A stretch of 64,000 bases of DNA from Parafrigoribacterium mesophilum (GCF_039652555.1 NZ_JBDJAF010000002.1:282603-346602), one strand, 5' to 3'; shown: positions 1-9,053, counted from the stretch's first letter. A program made the numbers and translations. The notes: generated by a model not told the origin, from the letters alone.

Positions 1-1
1 C

Positions 2-100
2 CAAGTCGCCCCCGGCATCCTGGAATGGACCAGCCCCCTCGGCCAGATCATCACCGACCTACCCGACAACGATATTCCCGGCAACATCCCACCCTTCTAA
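2..100 (+). CDS. C-terminal end of a DUF222/HNH endonuclease-type protein (partial)
   Basis: Open from the left edge, ending in TAA at 98-100. The last 32 residues read QVAPGILEWTSPLG followed by a short Pro/Asp-rich tail. The EWTSPLG segment just before the stop is typical of the C-terminus of the DUF222/13E12-repeat HNH endonuclease-like proteins that are multicopy in Microbacteriaceae. The HNH core lies outside the window, so the family call rests on this tail alone. The repeat-rich spacer right after it also fits, since such genes often sit beside repetitive spacers. Confidence 0.5.
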   Translation, partial: QVAPGILEWTSPLGQIITDLPDNDIPGNIPPF

Positions 101-111
101 CCCACAGGCAG

Positions 112-194
112 GGTCTCGACACTTCGACAGGCTCAGTGGAGTCCAGGCTCGACCACCGGGGGGCTGGGGCGGGGCGAGCTCGACCACCGGGGGA
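112..194. repeat. Intergenic low-complexity repeat (CTCGACCACCGG units)
   Basis: The 181-bp spacer after the partial HNH gene carries GCTCGACCACCGGGGG twice (147-162 and 178-193), preceded by GGTCTCGACACTTCGACAGG and GCTCAGTGG. Such TCGACA/GCTC-rich strings recur between genes in Microbacteriaceae genomes (general knowledge, not tested here). No gene is visible in the spacer. Confidence 0.5.
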
Positions 195-281
195 GTTCGA
201 GCTGCGGGGCGGCGGCCCCGGCCGGAGGTGAGCCGCGTGTCCCGCCGCGTACGGCGCCATTCGGCGCCTAGTCTCGACTAG

Positions 282-3161
282 ATGCAACCGAGAGTTACTG
301 TGGTCCTCGTTGCCCGCACGGGGGCCGAGTTTCTTCCGCGGACTCTTGCCGCCCTCGCCGCACAGACGCACCGGCCCGACACCATCATTGCCGTCGACGC
401 CGGCTCGACCGACGACACCAGCGCGTTGCTCGCCGAATCCGGCCCCACCCAACTGGTGGAGGTTCCCGGCAAGGTCGGCTTCTCCGCATCCGTCTCCCGC
501 GCCCTGCGCGTTGCATCCCCCGCGACCGCAGACGTGAACGACGACTGGCTCTGGTTGCTCGCCCACGACAACGCTCCTGAACCAACTGCCTTGGCCCAGC
601 TGCTCGCCGCGGTGGAGATCGCTCCCTCCGTGGCGGTCGCCGGCCCCAAGCTGGTGCGCTGGGACCAACCGGACGTGCTGGCCGACTTCGGCCAGACCCT
701 CTCCAAACTCGGCGCCACCGTGCATCTCGTGGAGGGCGAACTCGACCAAGCCCAGCACGACGCCCGCGCCGACGTGCTCGGCGTCGCCGCCGGCGGCATG
801 CTCGTGCGCCGCTCGGTGTGGAACGCGCTCGGCGGATTTGACCCGGGACTGGGCGTCGTGGACGCCGGCCTCGACTTCAGCGTGCGCGTGCGACTTGCCG
901 GCCACCGGGTCATCCTCGTCCCCGGCGCCCGCGTCGCCAGCGCGCACGGTCCCGAGCTGTTCGGCTCCGCCGCATCCGGTGCCTTCGCCCGCCGCCGGGC
1001 CGCATCCGACGCCCGCCGCCGACGCCTGGTGCGCACCGCCCAACTGCACCGCCGTCTGGTCTACGCGCCGCTCTGGGCGCTCGGCATCCACTGGTTGTCG
1101 CTGGTGCCGCTTGCCGTGCTGCGCTCGCTCGGTCACCTGCTCACCAAACGCCCCGGCGCCATCCCCGGCGAATTCCGCGCCGCGTTCGTCGCCGCCTTCG
1201 CCGGCCACGTCACCGGCGGCCGCCGCAACTTCCGACGCACCAAACGGCTCAGCTGGGCCGCGATCGACGCGCTCCGGATGCCGGGAGCCGAGCTGCGCGA
1301 GCGACGCGCCCAAGAACGCGAGGCCCAGCGACAACTCCTCGGACAACGCACCAGAGACGACGACCGGGCCGAGTTCCTCGGCGACGGTGGATTCTGGGTT
1401 GCCGTCGCCGGCCTCGTGCTCGGCGTCGTCGCCTTCGGTCCGCTGCTGTCCGGCTCGGCGGTCGTCGGCGGCGGCCTGGCACCGCTCAGCCACAGCGTCG
1501 CCGACCTGTGGGCCAACGCCGCTTACGGCTGGCGGGACATCGGCGGCGGCTTCGTCGGCGCGGCCGACCCGTTCGCGGTGATCGTCGCGCTGCTCGGCAG
1601 CCTCGCCTTCTGGGCGCCCTCTTTCGGCATCGCGCTGTTCTACGTGGCCGCCCTACCGCTAGCCGCCATCGGCGCCTGGTTCTGCGCCCGACGCTTCAGC
1701 TCCCGCACCTGGCTGCCGCTCATCGCCGCCGTGCTCTGGATGCTCGGCCCACCACTCCTCGCCTCGCTCACCACCGGACACCTCGGCGCAGCCATCGTCC
1801 AGGTGCTGCTGCCGTGGCTCGTGCTGACCGTGGTCGATGCCGCGCACTCCTGGGGCAGCGCCGCCGCCGCCGCGCTGCTGTTCGCCGCGGTCGCCGCATC
1901 CGCTCCCTCGCTCGTGCCCGCACTGCTCGTACTCTGGCTGCTCTGGCTGATCGCCCAGCCCAAGAGCGTGCACCGGCTGATCGGCATCCCAATCCCGGCG
2001 CTCGCCCTGTTCGCCCCACTCATCCTGGCGCAACTGCAGCGCGGCAACCCGCTCGGCCTGCTCGCCGACCCCGGAGTGCCCAGCGTGGTCACCGCCCCAC
2101 CGGGCTGGCGGCTGGCGCTCGCCGATGCCGGCACCGGCCTGCACGGCTGGATCCACCTGCTCGACGGCCTATCGCTACCGGGCGAGACCGCCCCGGTGCT
2201 TGTCGCCGTACTGCTGCTGCCGGTCGGCGTGCTCGCGCTGCTGGCCCTGTTCGTGCCCGGCTCCCGCCGCGCCATCCCGGCCATGAGCATCGCCCTGCTC
2301 GGCTTCGTCACCGCCGTGATCGCCACCCGGATCTCGGTGTCCTTCGCCGCCGGCAACGCCATCACCCTCTGGCCCGGCGCCGCCCTCAGCCTGTTCTGGC
2401 TCGGACTGATTGGTGGCAGCCTCGTCGCCCTGGATGCGCTCGGCCGCGCCGCCCTCGCCTCCGGAGTCGTCGCCGCCGCGGCCACCCTCGCCCTGGCGAT
2501 GCCACTACTGGGCGCCACCCTGGCCGGCACCGCGGCCATCCACCCCGGCTCCGGACGCATCCTGCCCGCCATCGTCACCGCGCAGGCCCAGGTGCGGCCC
2601 ACGGTGGGCACCCTGCTCATCTCCACCCACGACGGCGGAATCGCCAGCGAACTCGCTCGCAACGTGGGGGCGACGCTCGACGAACAGTCCACCCTCGCGG
2701 CGACGGATGCCAGGCTGGAGGCGACCGAGAAACGCGTCGCCAACCTGTCCGGCAACCTCGTCTCGCGTAGCGGCTTCAACGCGCAACCCGACCTCGCCGC
2801 CCTGGATATCGGGTTCGTCGTCGTCGCCGACACCACGCGCGGTGATACGAACGACAAGAACGACGAGCTGCGCCGCCGCGCGCTCGACGCGCTGAACAAC
2901 AACGCCCTGCTCAGCCCGGTCGGCCACACCGCCGACGGGATGCTGTGGCGGGTGACGGACGTTCCGAAGCAGGCACCCGAACTGCGGCCCGAGGACACCG
3001 GCGCGCGACTGGGCACCGGCATCCTCCTCGCCCAGGGCGCCATCTTCGCGCTCACGCTGCTGCTGGGCATCCCCACCGCGCCGCGCCGCAAGCGTCAGGC
3101 CACGGTGAGCGGAGCCCGGCCGGCCGGCGCCGCCGAGGCCACGTCGGGGGAGGTCAACTGA
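282..3161 (+). CDS. Large GT2-family membrane glycosyltransferase
   Basis: A 959-residue protein. Residues about 5-220 form a GT-A glycosyltransferase family 2 domain: an N-terminal beta strand with VTVVLVARTGAEFL, then VDAGSTDDT, then a DxD-like region at LLAHDNAPE. After a basic linker with a membrane segment near residue 265, many hydrophobic helices run from about residue 367 to the end, where a last helix (GTGILLAQGAIFALTLLLG) precedes a basic tail. The size and the DUF5719 gene behind it match the actinobacterial envelope glycosyltransferase of the manB/Rv3258c neighbourhood. Its likely role is transfer of a sugar to a cell-wall or exported polymer at the membrane; the acceptor is unknown. 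The ATG start is the first in frame and no strong Shine-Dalgarno precedes it. The stop overlaps the next start by one base. Confidence 0.85.
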   Translation: MQPRVTVVLVARTGAEFLPRTLAALAAQTHRPDTIIAVDAGSTDDTSALLAESGPTQLVEVPGKVGFSASVSRALRVASPATADVNDDWLWLLAHDNAPEPTALAQLLAAVEIAPSVAVAGPKLVRWDQPDVLADFGQTLSKLGATVHLVEGELDQAQHDARADVLGVAAGGMLVRRSVWNALGGFDPGLGVVDAGLDFSVRVRLAGHRVILVPGARVASAHGPELFGSAASGAFARRRAASDARRRRLVRTAQLHRRLVYAPLWALGIHWLSLVPLAVLRSLGHLLTKRPGAIPGEFRAAFVAAFAGHVTGGRRNFRRTKRLSWAAIDALRMPGAELRERRAQEREAQRQLLGQRTRDDDRAEFLGDGGFWVAVAGLVLGVVAFGPLLSGSAVVGGGLAPLSHSVADLWANAAYGWRDIGGGFVGAADPFAVIVALLGSLAFWAPSFGIALFYVAALPLAAIGAWFCARRFSSRTWLPLIAAVLWMLGPPLLASLTTGHLGAAIVQVLLPWLVLTVVDAAHSWGSAAAAALLFAAVAASAPSLVPALLVLWLLWLIAQPKSVHRLIGIPIPALALFAPLILAQLQRGNPLGLLADPGVPSVVTAPPGWRLALADAGTGLHGWIHLLDGLSLPGETAPVLVAVLLLPVGVLALLALFVPGSRRAIPAMSIALLGFVTAVIATRISVSFAAGNAITLWPGAALSLFWLGLIGGSLVALDALGRAALASGVVAAAATLALAMPLLGATLAGTAAIHPGSGRILPAIVTAQAQVRPTVGTLLISTHDGGIASELARNVGATLDEQSTLAATDARLEATEKRVANLSGNLVSRSGFNAQPDLAALDIGFVVVADTTRGDTNDKNDELRRRALDALNNNALLSPVGHTADGMLWRVTDVPKQAPELRPEDTGARLGTGILLAQGAIFALTLLLGIPTAPRRKRQATVSGARPAGAAEATSGEVN

Positions 3162-5068
3162 TGGCGAAATGGCCCGACAACCCCGACCCGAAGACGGGCG
3201 ACATCCCGGCGCTGCGTCCACCTCAGCAGCCCGCGCACCGCGGCGACCTCTCCGAGATCGACCTGTCCAGAATCGGGCTGCCGGACGAGAACGGGGCGAC
3301 CGAGCCGGCACCGGCGGAACCGTCGCGGTTCGCGCCGCGGCCTCCCGGCGCGGCAGAGCCGTGGCGAGCGCCCCAGCCGGAGCCGAAAGAGGACGAACCC
3401 AAGGAGGACGAACCCGAGGAGTCTGGACCGCAGCAGCCCGAGTCGGCACCGGTCGAGTCCGCACCGGTCGACCTCGAGGCGGCCCAAGCCGCGCCTCTCG
3501 AACCTGCACCACTCGAACCCGGACCCCTCGAGGCCGAGCCGCGTGAATTCGCGCCGGACGAGGACGATGACCGAATCTCCTCCGAGCCGTGGAACTCCGG
3601 GTTTGACGCCTTCGCCGACGATGAGGACGACGCGCCGCTTCCCCCGGTGCGCCCGAAACGGGATGCGCTGAGCAACCTCCGGATCGGGGCTCGAGCCGTC
3701 GCCGGCACCGTGGGAATCGGCATCGCGGCCGCCGCCATCGCCGCCGCCACCTGGCTCCCGCTGCCGCAACACGCCCCCGCCGCGCCGTCGATGCTGGTGA
3801 CCCCGACGGCCACCACCCAGCAACGCGTCTGCCCGGGGCCGGCGCTGCGGATGGTGGATGCGATCGATGCGAACGCCTCCGCAATCTCCTCGGCCGGCCA
3901 GCCGGACGTCACCGCAGCATCCGCCAAGGGCGCCGCACGCCAATCAATGCTCACCGCCACAGAAAACAGCTCCGCAGTGGCCCCGGTCGCCATCACGCTG
4001 CCCGCCTCGGCGAACGCGGCCCTGGCCGGCAGCCAATCCCAATTGGTACCCACCGGCGGTTTTGCCGCCGCCGAGTGCGCCGAAACGGCTGCCGAGACCT
4101 GGCTGGTCGGCGGTGCCACCGACACCGGACGCACCACCCTGATCACCCTGAGCAACCCCGGCGCCGTGCCGGCCACCGTGTCGGTGACCGTGTTCACCGA
4201 GAACGGCGAGGTGCGTGCCGCCGGCAGCGAGGGCATCGTCGTGCCCGGCGGCAGCCAGCGCATCCTGCCCCTGGCCGGATTCGCCCCGAACGTGCTCTCC
4301 CCGGTGGTGCGGGTGACAAGCGCCGGCGGCCAAGTGGTCGCCAACCTGCAGCACCGCGTCGTGCGCACCCTCGCCTCCGGCGGGCTGGCCATCGTCGGCG
4401 CCTCCGCGCCACCGGCCACACACCTGGTGATCCCCGGCGTGGTACTCACCGGCACCGAGGCGCTGGCCGCGCAACAGTCCAGCCCCGGATTCGCCGACAT
4501 CGCCCCGGTGCTGCGCCTGTACGTGCCCGGCACTGCTGCCGCCAAGGTGCAGATCGCCATCATCCCCGAAGACGGCTCCGCGCCCGACGAACCATCGTCG
4601 CTGAGCGTTCCCGGCGGCGTGGTGACCGACCTCCCGATCGAAGCGGGCGACGGCAGCTTCACCATCGGACTCTCGGCGGACATCCCGGTCATCGCCGCCG
4701 CCCGTGTCTCGGTCACCGGATCCTCCGGCGCCGCCGACCTCACCTGGTTCGCCGCCGCCCCGGTGCTGCACGAGCGTTCCGAGGTCGCCGTCGCGGCCGG
4801 ACCCTCGCCCATGCTGCACCTGGCCAACCCCACCGAAAAGAGCCAAACGGTGACGCTGGAGTCCACAGATGCCTCGACGGCGTCGCCAACGTCCGTGTCG
4901 GTGCCGGCCAGCGCCAGCGTGACGGTGCCCGTCGCATCCGGCGGCTATCTGCTCAGCGGCTTCGACAGCCTGCGGGTCGCCGTCAGCTACCAGGGCGACG
5001 GTCAGCTCAGCGCGTACACGGTGAGCCCCGGCGCGCCCAGCGCCCCGCCGATCCGGGTGTACCCGTAA
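3161..5068 (+). CDS. DUF5719 family exported protein
   Basis: 635 residues from the ATG at 3161, which shares one base with the upstream TGA and has a strong Shine-Dalgarno (GGGGGAGG) eight bases before it. That is why this start is preferred over an in-frame start 216 bases further up. The first 175 residues are acidic and proline-rich with EPAPLEPGPLE-type runs, presumably cytoplasmic. One membrane segment lies at about 180-205. The remaining 430 residues are a beta-rich extracytoplasmic domain of the DUF5719 type, with repeated strand motifs such as TTLITLSNPG and PMLHLANPT. Coupling to the GT2 gene suggests they act together in envelope glycan assembly. The biochemical function of DUF5719 is not known. 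Confidence 0.8.
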   Translation: MAKWPDNPDPKTGDIPALRPPQQPAHRGDLSEIDLSRIGLPDENGATEPAPAEPSRFAPRPPGAAEPWRAPQPEPKEDEPKEDEPEESGPQQPESAPVESAPVDLEAAQAAPLEPAPLEPGPLEAEPREFAPDEDDDRISSEPWNSGFDAFADDEDDAPLPPVRPKRDALSNLRIGARAVAGTVGIGIAAAAIAAATWLPLPQHAPAAPSMLVTPTATTQQRVCPGPALRMVDAIDANASAISSAGQPDVTAASAKGAARQSMLTATENSSAVAPVAITLPASANAALAGSQSQLVPTGGFAAAECAETAAETWLVGGATDTGRTTLITLSNPGAVPATVSVTVFTENGEVRAAGSEGIVVPGGSQRILPLAGFAPNVLSPVVRVTSAGGQVVANLQHRVVRTLASGGLAIVGASAPPATHLVIPGVVLTGTEALAAQQSSPGFADIAPVLRLYVPGTAAAKVQIAIIPEDGSAPDEPSSLSVPGGVVTDLPIEAGDGSFTIGLSADIPVIAAARVSVTGSSGAADLTWFAAAPVLHERSEVAVAAGPSPMLHLANPTEKSQTVTLESTDASTASPTSVSVPASASVTVPVASGGYLLSGFDSLRVAVSYQGDGQLSAYTVSPGAPSAPPIRVYP

Positions 5069-5075
5069 CGACCGG

Positions 5076-5519
5076 TCAGAAGTGCCGGAACCGGTCCGGT
5101 GCCAAATCCCACGGGTCTTTGCCGAGCAACTCGGCCACCGCGCGGAACACGCAACTTTCGATGAGCATCCGTCGGTGCCATTCGTCGTGGCGATGCAACC
5201 GGGCTAGCCGCTCGATCGGCAGCCGGTACAGGATGATGCGACGCTCGGCCGGGATCACCCGCCACCGGTCGACGCCGTTGGCGCCCGACGCGGTCGGCAG
5301 GCCGGCCACCTCGAAGTGGGCGCCCTCAAGCTCGTCGGGCCACATGTCCTTGAGGTACTCGGCGGCGGCGGCCACGGTGGCGTCGAACACGTCGACCCTG
5401 GTGCGCAGCATCGGCAGGTGCGGCCCGGTCACCGCGGCGCGGATCCCGCGCCCGTGCCGGTCGCGCCAGCCGGCCCGCACCGAGCGCGGTGCGCTGCTGC
5501 GTCGGGATGTGCGAGCCAT
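5076..5519 (-). CDS. Metallopeptidase-family (zincin-like) protein without a visible HExxH
   Basis: 147 residues, convergent with the DUF5719 gene seven bases away. The RDRHGRGIR segment near residue 20, the IILYRLPIER strand-helix near residue 100 and the location beside DUF3499 and manB match the family of M. tuberculosis Rv3259, annotated as metallopeptidase family protein. Family members normally carry HExxH near the C-terminus. Here the matching helix reads LIESCVFRAVAELLGKDP, with no HExxH, and upstream only LHRHDEWHRR offers histidines. It may be catalytically inactive or have another role. The ATG at 5519 is used; the divergent DUF3499 gene starts 63 bases away. Confidence 0.7.
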   Translation of the reverse strand: MARTSRRSSAPRSVRAGWRDRHGRGIRAAVTGPHLPMLRTRVDVFDATVAAAAEYLKDMWPDELEGAHFEVAGLPTASGANGVDRWRVIPAERRIILYRLPIERLARLHRHDEWHRRMLIESCVFRAVAELLGKDPWDLAPDRFRHF

Positions 5520-5582
5520 GGCTCAAGTGTAGGCGGCGCGGTTCCGCGGCAGCGGGGGAGTTCGCCGTTAGGGTAGAGGCAA

Positions 5583-5840
5583 ATGACCCAGCGCTTCCAA
5601 ACAACTCAGGGCGTGCAGCTGAACGAGAGACTGTGTAGCAAAGCGGCCTGCCAGGTGGAAGCCACTGCGACCCTCACCTACGACTACGAAGACTCGATGG
5701 TCGTGCTCGGCCCGCTCAGCCCGACCAATGAGCCGTACAGTCACGACCTCTGCGCCCGCCACTCGGAACAGCTGTCGGTACCGCACGGCTGGCAAATCGT
5801 GCGGCACCAAGTGCTCGGCAGGATAGATTCGGGAGTATGA
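5583..5840 (+). CDS. DUF3499 family small protein (Rv3258c-like)
   Basis: 85 residues. Two cysteine pairs are spaced as a possible zinc site: LCSKAAC near the N-terminus and LCARH in the middle. Between them is a TATLTYDYEDS beta segment, and WQIVRHQ ends the core. Length, cysteines and position directly before phosphomannomutase match DUF3499. The stop overlaps the next start in an ATGA arrangement (5837-5840), so translation is coupled to the phosphomannomutase. Function unknown; the constant linkage to manB suggests a link to mannose metabolism. Confidence 0.8.
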   Translation: MTQRFQTTQGVQLNERLCSKAACQVEATATLTYDYEDSMVVLGPLSPTNEPYSHDLCARHSEQLSVPHGWQIVRHQVLGRIDSGV

Positions 5841-7264
5841 CTTCAGAGAGAACTGGTATTGACCTCAGCGCATTTATCAAGGCCTATGACGTGCGCGGGC
5901 TGGTCGGATCACAACTAACCGACGACGTCGTAGCCGCCCTGGCCGCCGGCTTCGTCGACGAGGTGCAGGCTGCCGGGATCGACGTGATCGTCGGTCACGA
6001 CATGCGCGACTCGTCCCCGCGGTTCGCGGATGCCTTCGCCCGCGGCGCGCAGGCCCGCGGCGCCAACGTCGTGTCGATCGGGCTGTGCTCCACCGACGAA
6101 AGCTACTTCGCCTCCGGGCACCTGAACGCACCGGCGGCCATGTTCACCGCCAGCCACAACCCGGCCACCTACAACGGGATCAAGTTCAGCCGCGCCGGAG
6201 CACAGGGCATCAGCTTCGACACCGGACTGCGCGGCATTCGGGACCGCGCCGAGCAGTACCTGGCCGACGGCATTGCCGACGTGGCGCAGCCGGGCAGCTT
6301 CCGCCAGGTCGATGTGCTCGCGGACTACGCCGCGTACCTGCGCTCGCTCGTCGATCTGTCCGGCATCCGGCCGCTGCGCATCGTCGTGGATGCCGGCAAC
6401 GGCATGGGCGGGCTGACCGTGCCGGCGGTGCTGGGCGAGGCGGCCGGGCTGCCGACACTGCCGATCGAGGTCATCCCGCTCTACTTCGAGTTGGACGGCA
6501 CCTTCCCCAACCACGAGGCCAACCCGCTGGTGGCGGCCAACCTCCTCGACCTGCAGAACGCGGTCGTGGCCCACGGCGCCGACCTCGGGCTCGCCTTCGA
6601 CGGCGACGCGGATCGCTGCTTCGTGGTCGACGAGAAGGGCCACCCGATGAACCCGTCTGCGGTCGCCGCCGTGGTGGCGCTGCGGGAGATTCAGCGGGTG
6701 CGGGCGCTGGATGCCGGTGCCGAGATCACGGTGCTGCACAACCTGATCACCTCCCGGATTGTGGAGGAGACGATCACCGCGGCCGGCGCAACGCCGGTGC
6801 GCACCAGGGTCGGCCACTCCCTGATCAAGGACCAGATGCACGCCACAGGCGCGATCTTCGGCGGGGAGCACTCCGCGCACTACTACTTCCGGGACTTCTG
6901 GGGCGCCGACAACGGCATGCTCGCGGCACTGCACGTGCTGGCCGAGTTCGGTGCCCAGTCCGACCCGCTGTCGGCGATGGCGGCCCGATTCACTCCGTAC
7001 GCGCTCAGCGGCGAGATCAACTCCACCGTGGCCGACGTGCCGGAGGCCTACAACCGCATCGTCGAGGCCTACACCGGCGTCGCGGAGTTCGACGAGCTGG
7101 ACGGCCTCACCGTCACCGGCATCGTGCCAGAGGACGAGCCGTTCTGGTGGTTCAACGTGCGCCCGTCCAACACCGAGCCGCTGCTGCGTCTCAACGTGGA
7201 ATCGGGCACGGATGCGCAGATGCAGCGCATCCGAGACGACGTGCTGGCGATCATCCGCGGCTGA
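5837..7264 (+). CDS. manB: Phosphomannomutase/phosphoglucomutase
   Basis: 475 residues, alpha-D-phosphohexomutase superfamily, interconverting mannose-6-phosphate and mannose-1-phosphate (possibly also the glucose phosphates) to feed GDP-mannose synthesis. All four signature loops are present: phosphoserine loop TASHNPATYNGIK, metal loop DGDADRC, sugar-binding loop GGEHSAHYYF and phosphate-binding loop RPSNTEPLLRL. Full length for the family. It follows DUF3499 with a 4-bp overlap. The mannose-6-phosphate isomerase gene, a near neighbour in mycobacteria, is absent here; ahcY follows instead. The manB/pmmA name rests on context, since sequence alone does not separate PMM from PGM activity. Confidence 0.9.
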   Translation: MTSERTGIDLSAFIKAYDVRGLVGSQLTDDVVAALAAGFVDEVQAAGIDVIVGHDMRDSSPRFADAFARGAQARGANVVSIGLCSTDESYFASGHLNAPAAMFTASHNPATYNGIKFSRAGAQGISFDTGLRGIRDRAEQYLADGIADVAQPGSFRQVDVLADYAAYLRSLVDLSGIRPLRIVVDAGNGMGGLTVPAVLGEAAGLPTLPIEVIPLYFELDGTFPNHEANPLVAANLLDLQNAVVAHGADLGLAFDGDADRCFVVDEKGHPMNPSAVAAVVALREIQRVRALDAGAEITVLHNLITSRIVEETITAAGATPVRTRVGHSLIKDQMHATGAIFGGEHSAHYYFRDFWGADNGMLAALHVLAEFGAQSDPLSAMAARFTPYALSGEINSTVADVPEAYNRIVEAYTGVAEFDELDGLTVTGIVPEDEPFWWFNVRPSNTEPLLRLNVESGTDAQMQRIRDDVLAIIRG

Positions 7265-7304
7265 CGCTCCGCCCCTCGCGCCCGCTGCTGCCGCTGCTGC
7301 CGCT

Positions 7305-7414
7305 GCTTTCATCATTCAGGACGTGGTGGTGCAGTTGTTGCCGGAGTCACCTGCTGAGGTCCCGCTGGCCGCCGCCGGCAACATCCGTCCCACAGCCTCC
7401 TGAATGATGAAAGC
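7305..7414. repeat. 17-bp perfect inverted repeat with nested stem in the ahcY leader
   Basis: GCTTTCATCATTCAGGA at 7305-7321 is the exact reverse complement of 7398-7414. Between the arms a second inverted repeat, TGTTGCCGG (7336-7344) and CCGGCAACA (7375-7383), is nested so that both could fold into one long hairpin. The outer arms are distinctly AT-rich compared with the surrounding DNA. The element lies wholly between manB and ahcY and ends 15 bases before the ahcY ATG. It could be a leader RNA structure, a terminator/attenuator, or a small palindromic mobile element. Confidence 0.75.
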
Positions 7415-7429
7415 TGCGAGAATGGGAGG

Positions 7430-8881
7430 ATGACCTCCGTGACGACATCCCTTCCCTTCAAAGTGGCCGACCTCGCGCTCGCCGCAGCCGGACGTCACCA
7501 GCTGCGCCTGGCCGAGAACGAGATGCCCGGGCTGATGGCGCTGCGGGAGGAATTCGGACCCTCCCAGCCACTGGCCGGCGCCCGCATCGCCGGATCCCTG
7601 CACATGACCGTGCAGACCGCGGTGCTCATCGAGACCCTGGTCGCCCTCGGCGCACGGGTGCGCTGGGCCAGCTGCAACATCTTCTCCACCCAGGACGAGG
7701 CGGCCGCCGCCGTGGCCGTTGGGCCGACCGGCACCGTGGATGCCCCGGCGGGCATTCCGGTGTTCGCCTGGAAGGGCGAGAGCCTCGAGGAGTACTGGTG
7801 GTGCACCTCGCAGATCTTCGACTGGGGCACCGAGGGCGGTCCCAACTTGATCCTCGACGACGGTGGCGACGCCACCCTACTGGTGCACAAGGGCCGCGAG
7901 TTCGAGCTCGCCGGCGCGGTGCCGGATGCGACGGAGACGGACAGCCACGAATGGCGCGTCATCCTGGACACCCTTCGCGCCTCCCTGGCCGCCGCACCGC
8001 AACGCTGGACCACGATCGCCGCCGGCATCGCCGGAGTGACCGAGGAGACCACCACCGGAGTGCACCGGCTGTACGAGCTGGCCAAGGCCGGCACACTGCT
8101 GTTCCCGGCGATCAACGTGAACGACTCGGTGACGAAGTCCAAGTTCGACAACCGGTATGGCATCCGCCACTCGCTGCCGGACGGCCTGAACCGGGCCACC
8201 GACGTGCTCATCGGCGGCAAGGTCTGCTTCGTCGCCGGCTACGGCGACGTGGGCAAGGGCGCCGCTGAGGCGCTGCGCGGCCAGGGCGCCCGGGTGATCG
8301 TCAGCGAAGTCGACCCGATCTGCGCGCTGCAGGCGGCGATGGACGGCTTCCAGGTCACGACCATCGAGGACGTGCTGGAGAAGGCCGACATCTTCGTCAC
8401 CTGCACCGGCAACGAGAATGTGATCACGGTCGACCACATGCTCGGGATGAAGCACCTGGCGATCGTGGCCAACGTTGGCCACTTCGACAACGAGATCGAC
8501 ATGGCCGGGCTGGAGAAACTGGCCGGGGCGGAACGGATCGAGATCAAGCCGCAGGTGCACGAGTGGCGGCTGCCGTCCGGGCGCAGCGTGCTCGTGCTGT
8601 CCGAGGGCCGGCTGATGAACCTCGGCAACGCCACCGGGCATCCGTCGTTCGTGATGAGCAACTCGTTCGCGAACCAGGTGCTCGCCCAGATCGAGCTGTG
8701 GACCAACCGCGACGCGTACCCGTTGGGCGTGCACATGCTGCCCAAGGTGCTCGACGAGAAGGTCGCCAGGCTGCACCTGGATGCGCTCGGCGTGAAGCTC
8801 TCCCGGCTCACCCCGAAGCAGGCCGACTACATCGACGTGTCGGTCGACGGCCCGTACAAATCGGACTACTACCGGTACTGA
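7430..8881 (+). CDS. ahcY: Adenosylhomocysteinase (SAH hydrolase)
   Basis: 483 residues. Hydrolyses S-adenosylhomocysteine to adenosine and homocysteine, removing the product inhibitor of methyltransferases. Visible signatures: RLAENEMPGLMALREEFG at the N-terminus, NVNDSVTKSKFDNRYG with substrate-binding residues, the NAD loop VAGYGDVGKG, and the C-terminal DYIDVSVDGPYKSDYYRY ending in the conserved lysine/tyrosine tail. Start: GGGAGG directly abuts the ATG at 7430, leaving no spacing, while an in-frame GTG at 7439 sits nine bases after it. The true start may therefore be 7439, shortening the protein by three residues. Cytoplasmic, NAD-dependent tetramer by family knowledge. Confidence 0.95.
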   Translation: MTSVTTSLPFKVADLALAAAGRHQLRLAENEMPGLMALREEFGPSQPLAGARIAGSLHMTVQTAVLIETLVALGARVRWASCNIFSTQDEAAAAVAVGPTGTVDAPAGIPVFAWKGESLEEYWWCTSQIFDWGTEGGPNLILDDGGDATLLVHKGREFELAGAVPDATETDSHEWRVILDTLRASLAAAPQRWTTIAAGIAGVTEETTTGVHRLYELAKAGTLLFPAINVNDSVTKSKFDNRYGIRHSLPDGLNRATDVLIGGKVCFVAGYGDVGKGAAEALRGQGARVIVSEVDPICALQAAMDGFQVTTIEDVLEKADIFVTCTGNENVITVDHMLGMKHLAIVANVGHFDNEIDMAGLEKLAGAERIEIKPQVHEWRLPSGRSVLVLSEGRLMNLGNATGHPSFVMSNSFANQVLAQIELWTNRDAYPLGVHMLPKVLDEKVARLHLDALGVKLSRLTPKQADYIDVSVDGPYKSDYYRY

Positions 8882-8901
8882 CCGCGCTCGAGAGCCCCTT
8901 C

Positions 8902-8943
8902 TCGGACGAGACACCCCGCCGCGGCGGCGTCACTCGTCCGGAA
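8902..8943. repeat. 42-bp dispersed palindromic repeat, copy A
   Basis: TCGGACGAGACACCCCG at its left end and GTCACTCGTCCGGAA at its right end flank a perfect CCGCCGCGGCGG palindrome, so the arms CGGACGAG/CTCGTCCG can pair. The same 42 bases occur at 23409-23450. Both copies lie just downstream of a gene (ahcY here), consistent with a terminator-like or REP-like element. Confidence 0.8.
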
Positions 8944-9053
8944 TGGCATCTTTCGGGGTGCACCGCGGGCCTAGACGACCCCCGGATGGGGGGTTAGTCT
9001 GGCAGCATCGGTCCTTGGGGGGATCGGTCTTCCAGGGGTGGGGGTGACCAGCG

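Noticed and set aside
51..1493. Long minus-strand open frame opposite the GT2 gene, and many similar long frames elsewhere (for example 1640-3091, 5915-7315, 26034-28013, 59423-60277)
   Set aside because: Shadow frames caused by high GC. They are antisense to genes with clear domains and have implausible His/Arg/Gly/Pro-rich compositions.
7265..7429. SAH riboswitch upstream of ahcY
   Set aside because: The position fits, but I could not find the conserved SAH-riboswitch core by eye. Reported only as an inverted-repeat structure.
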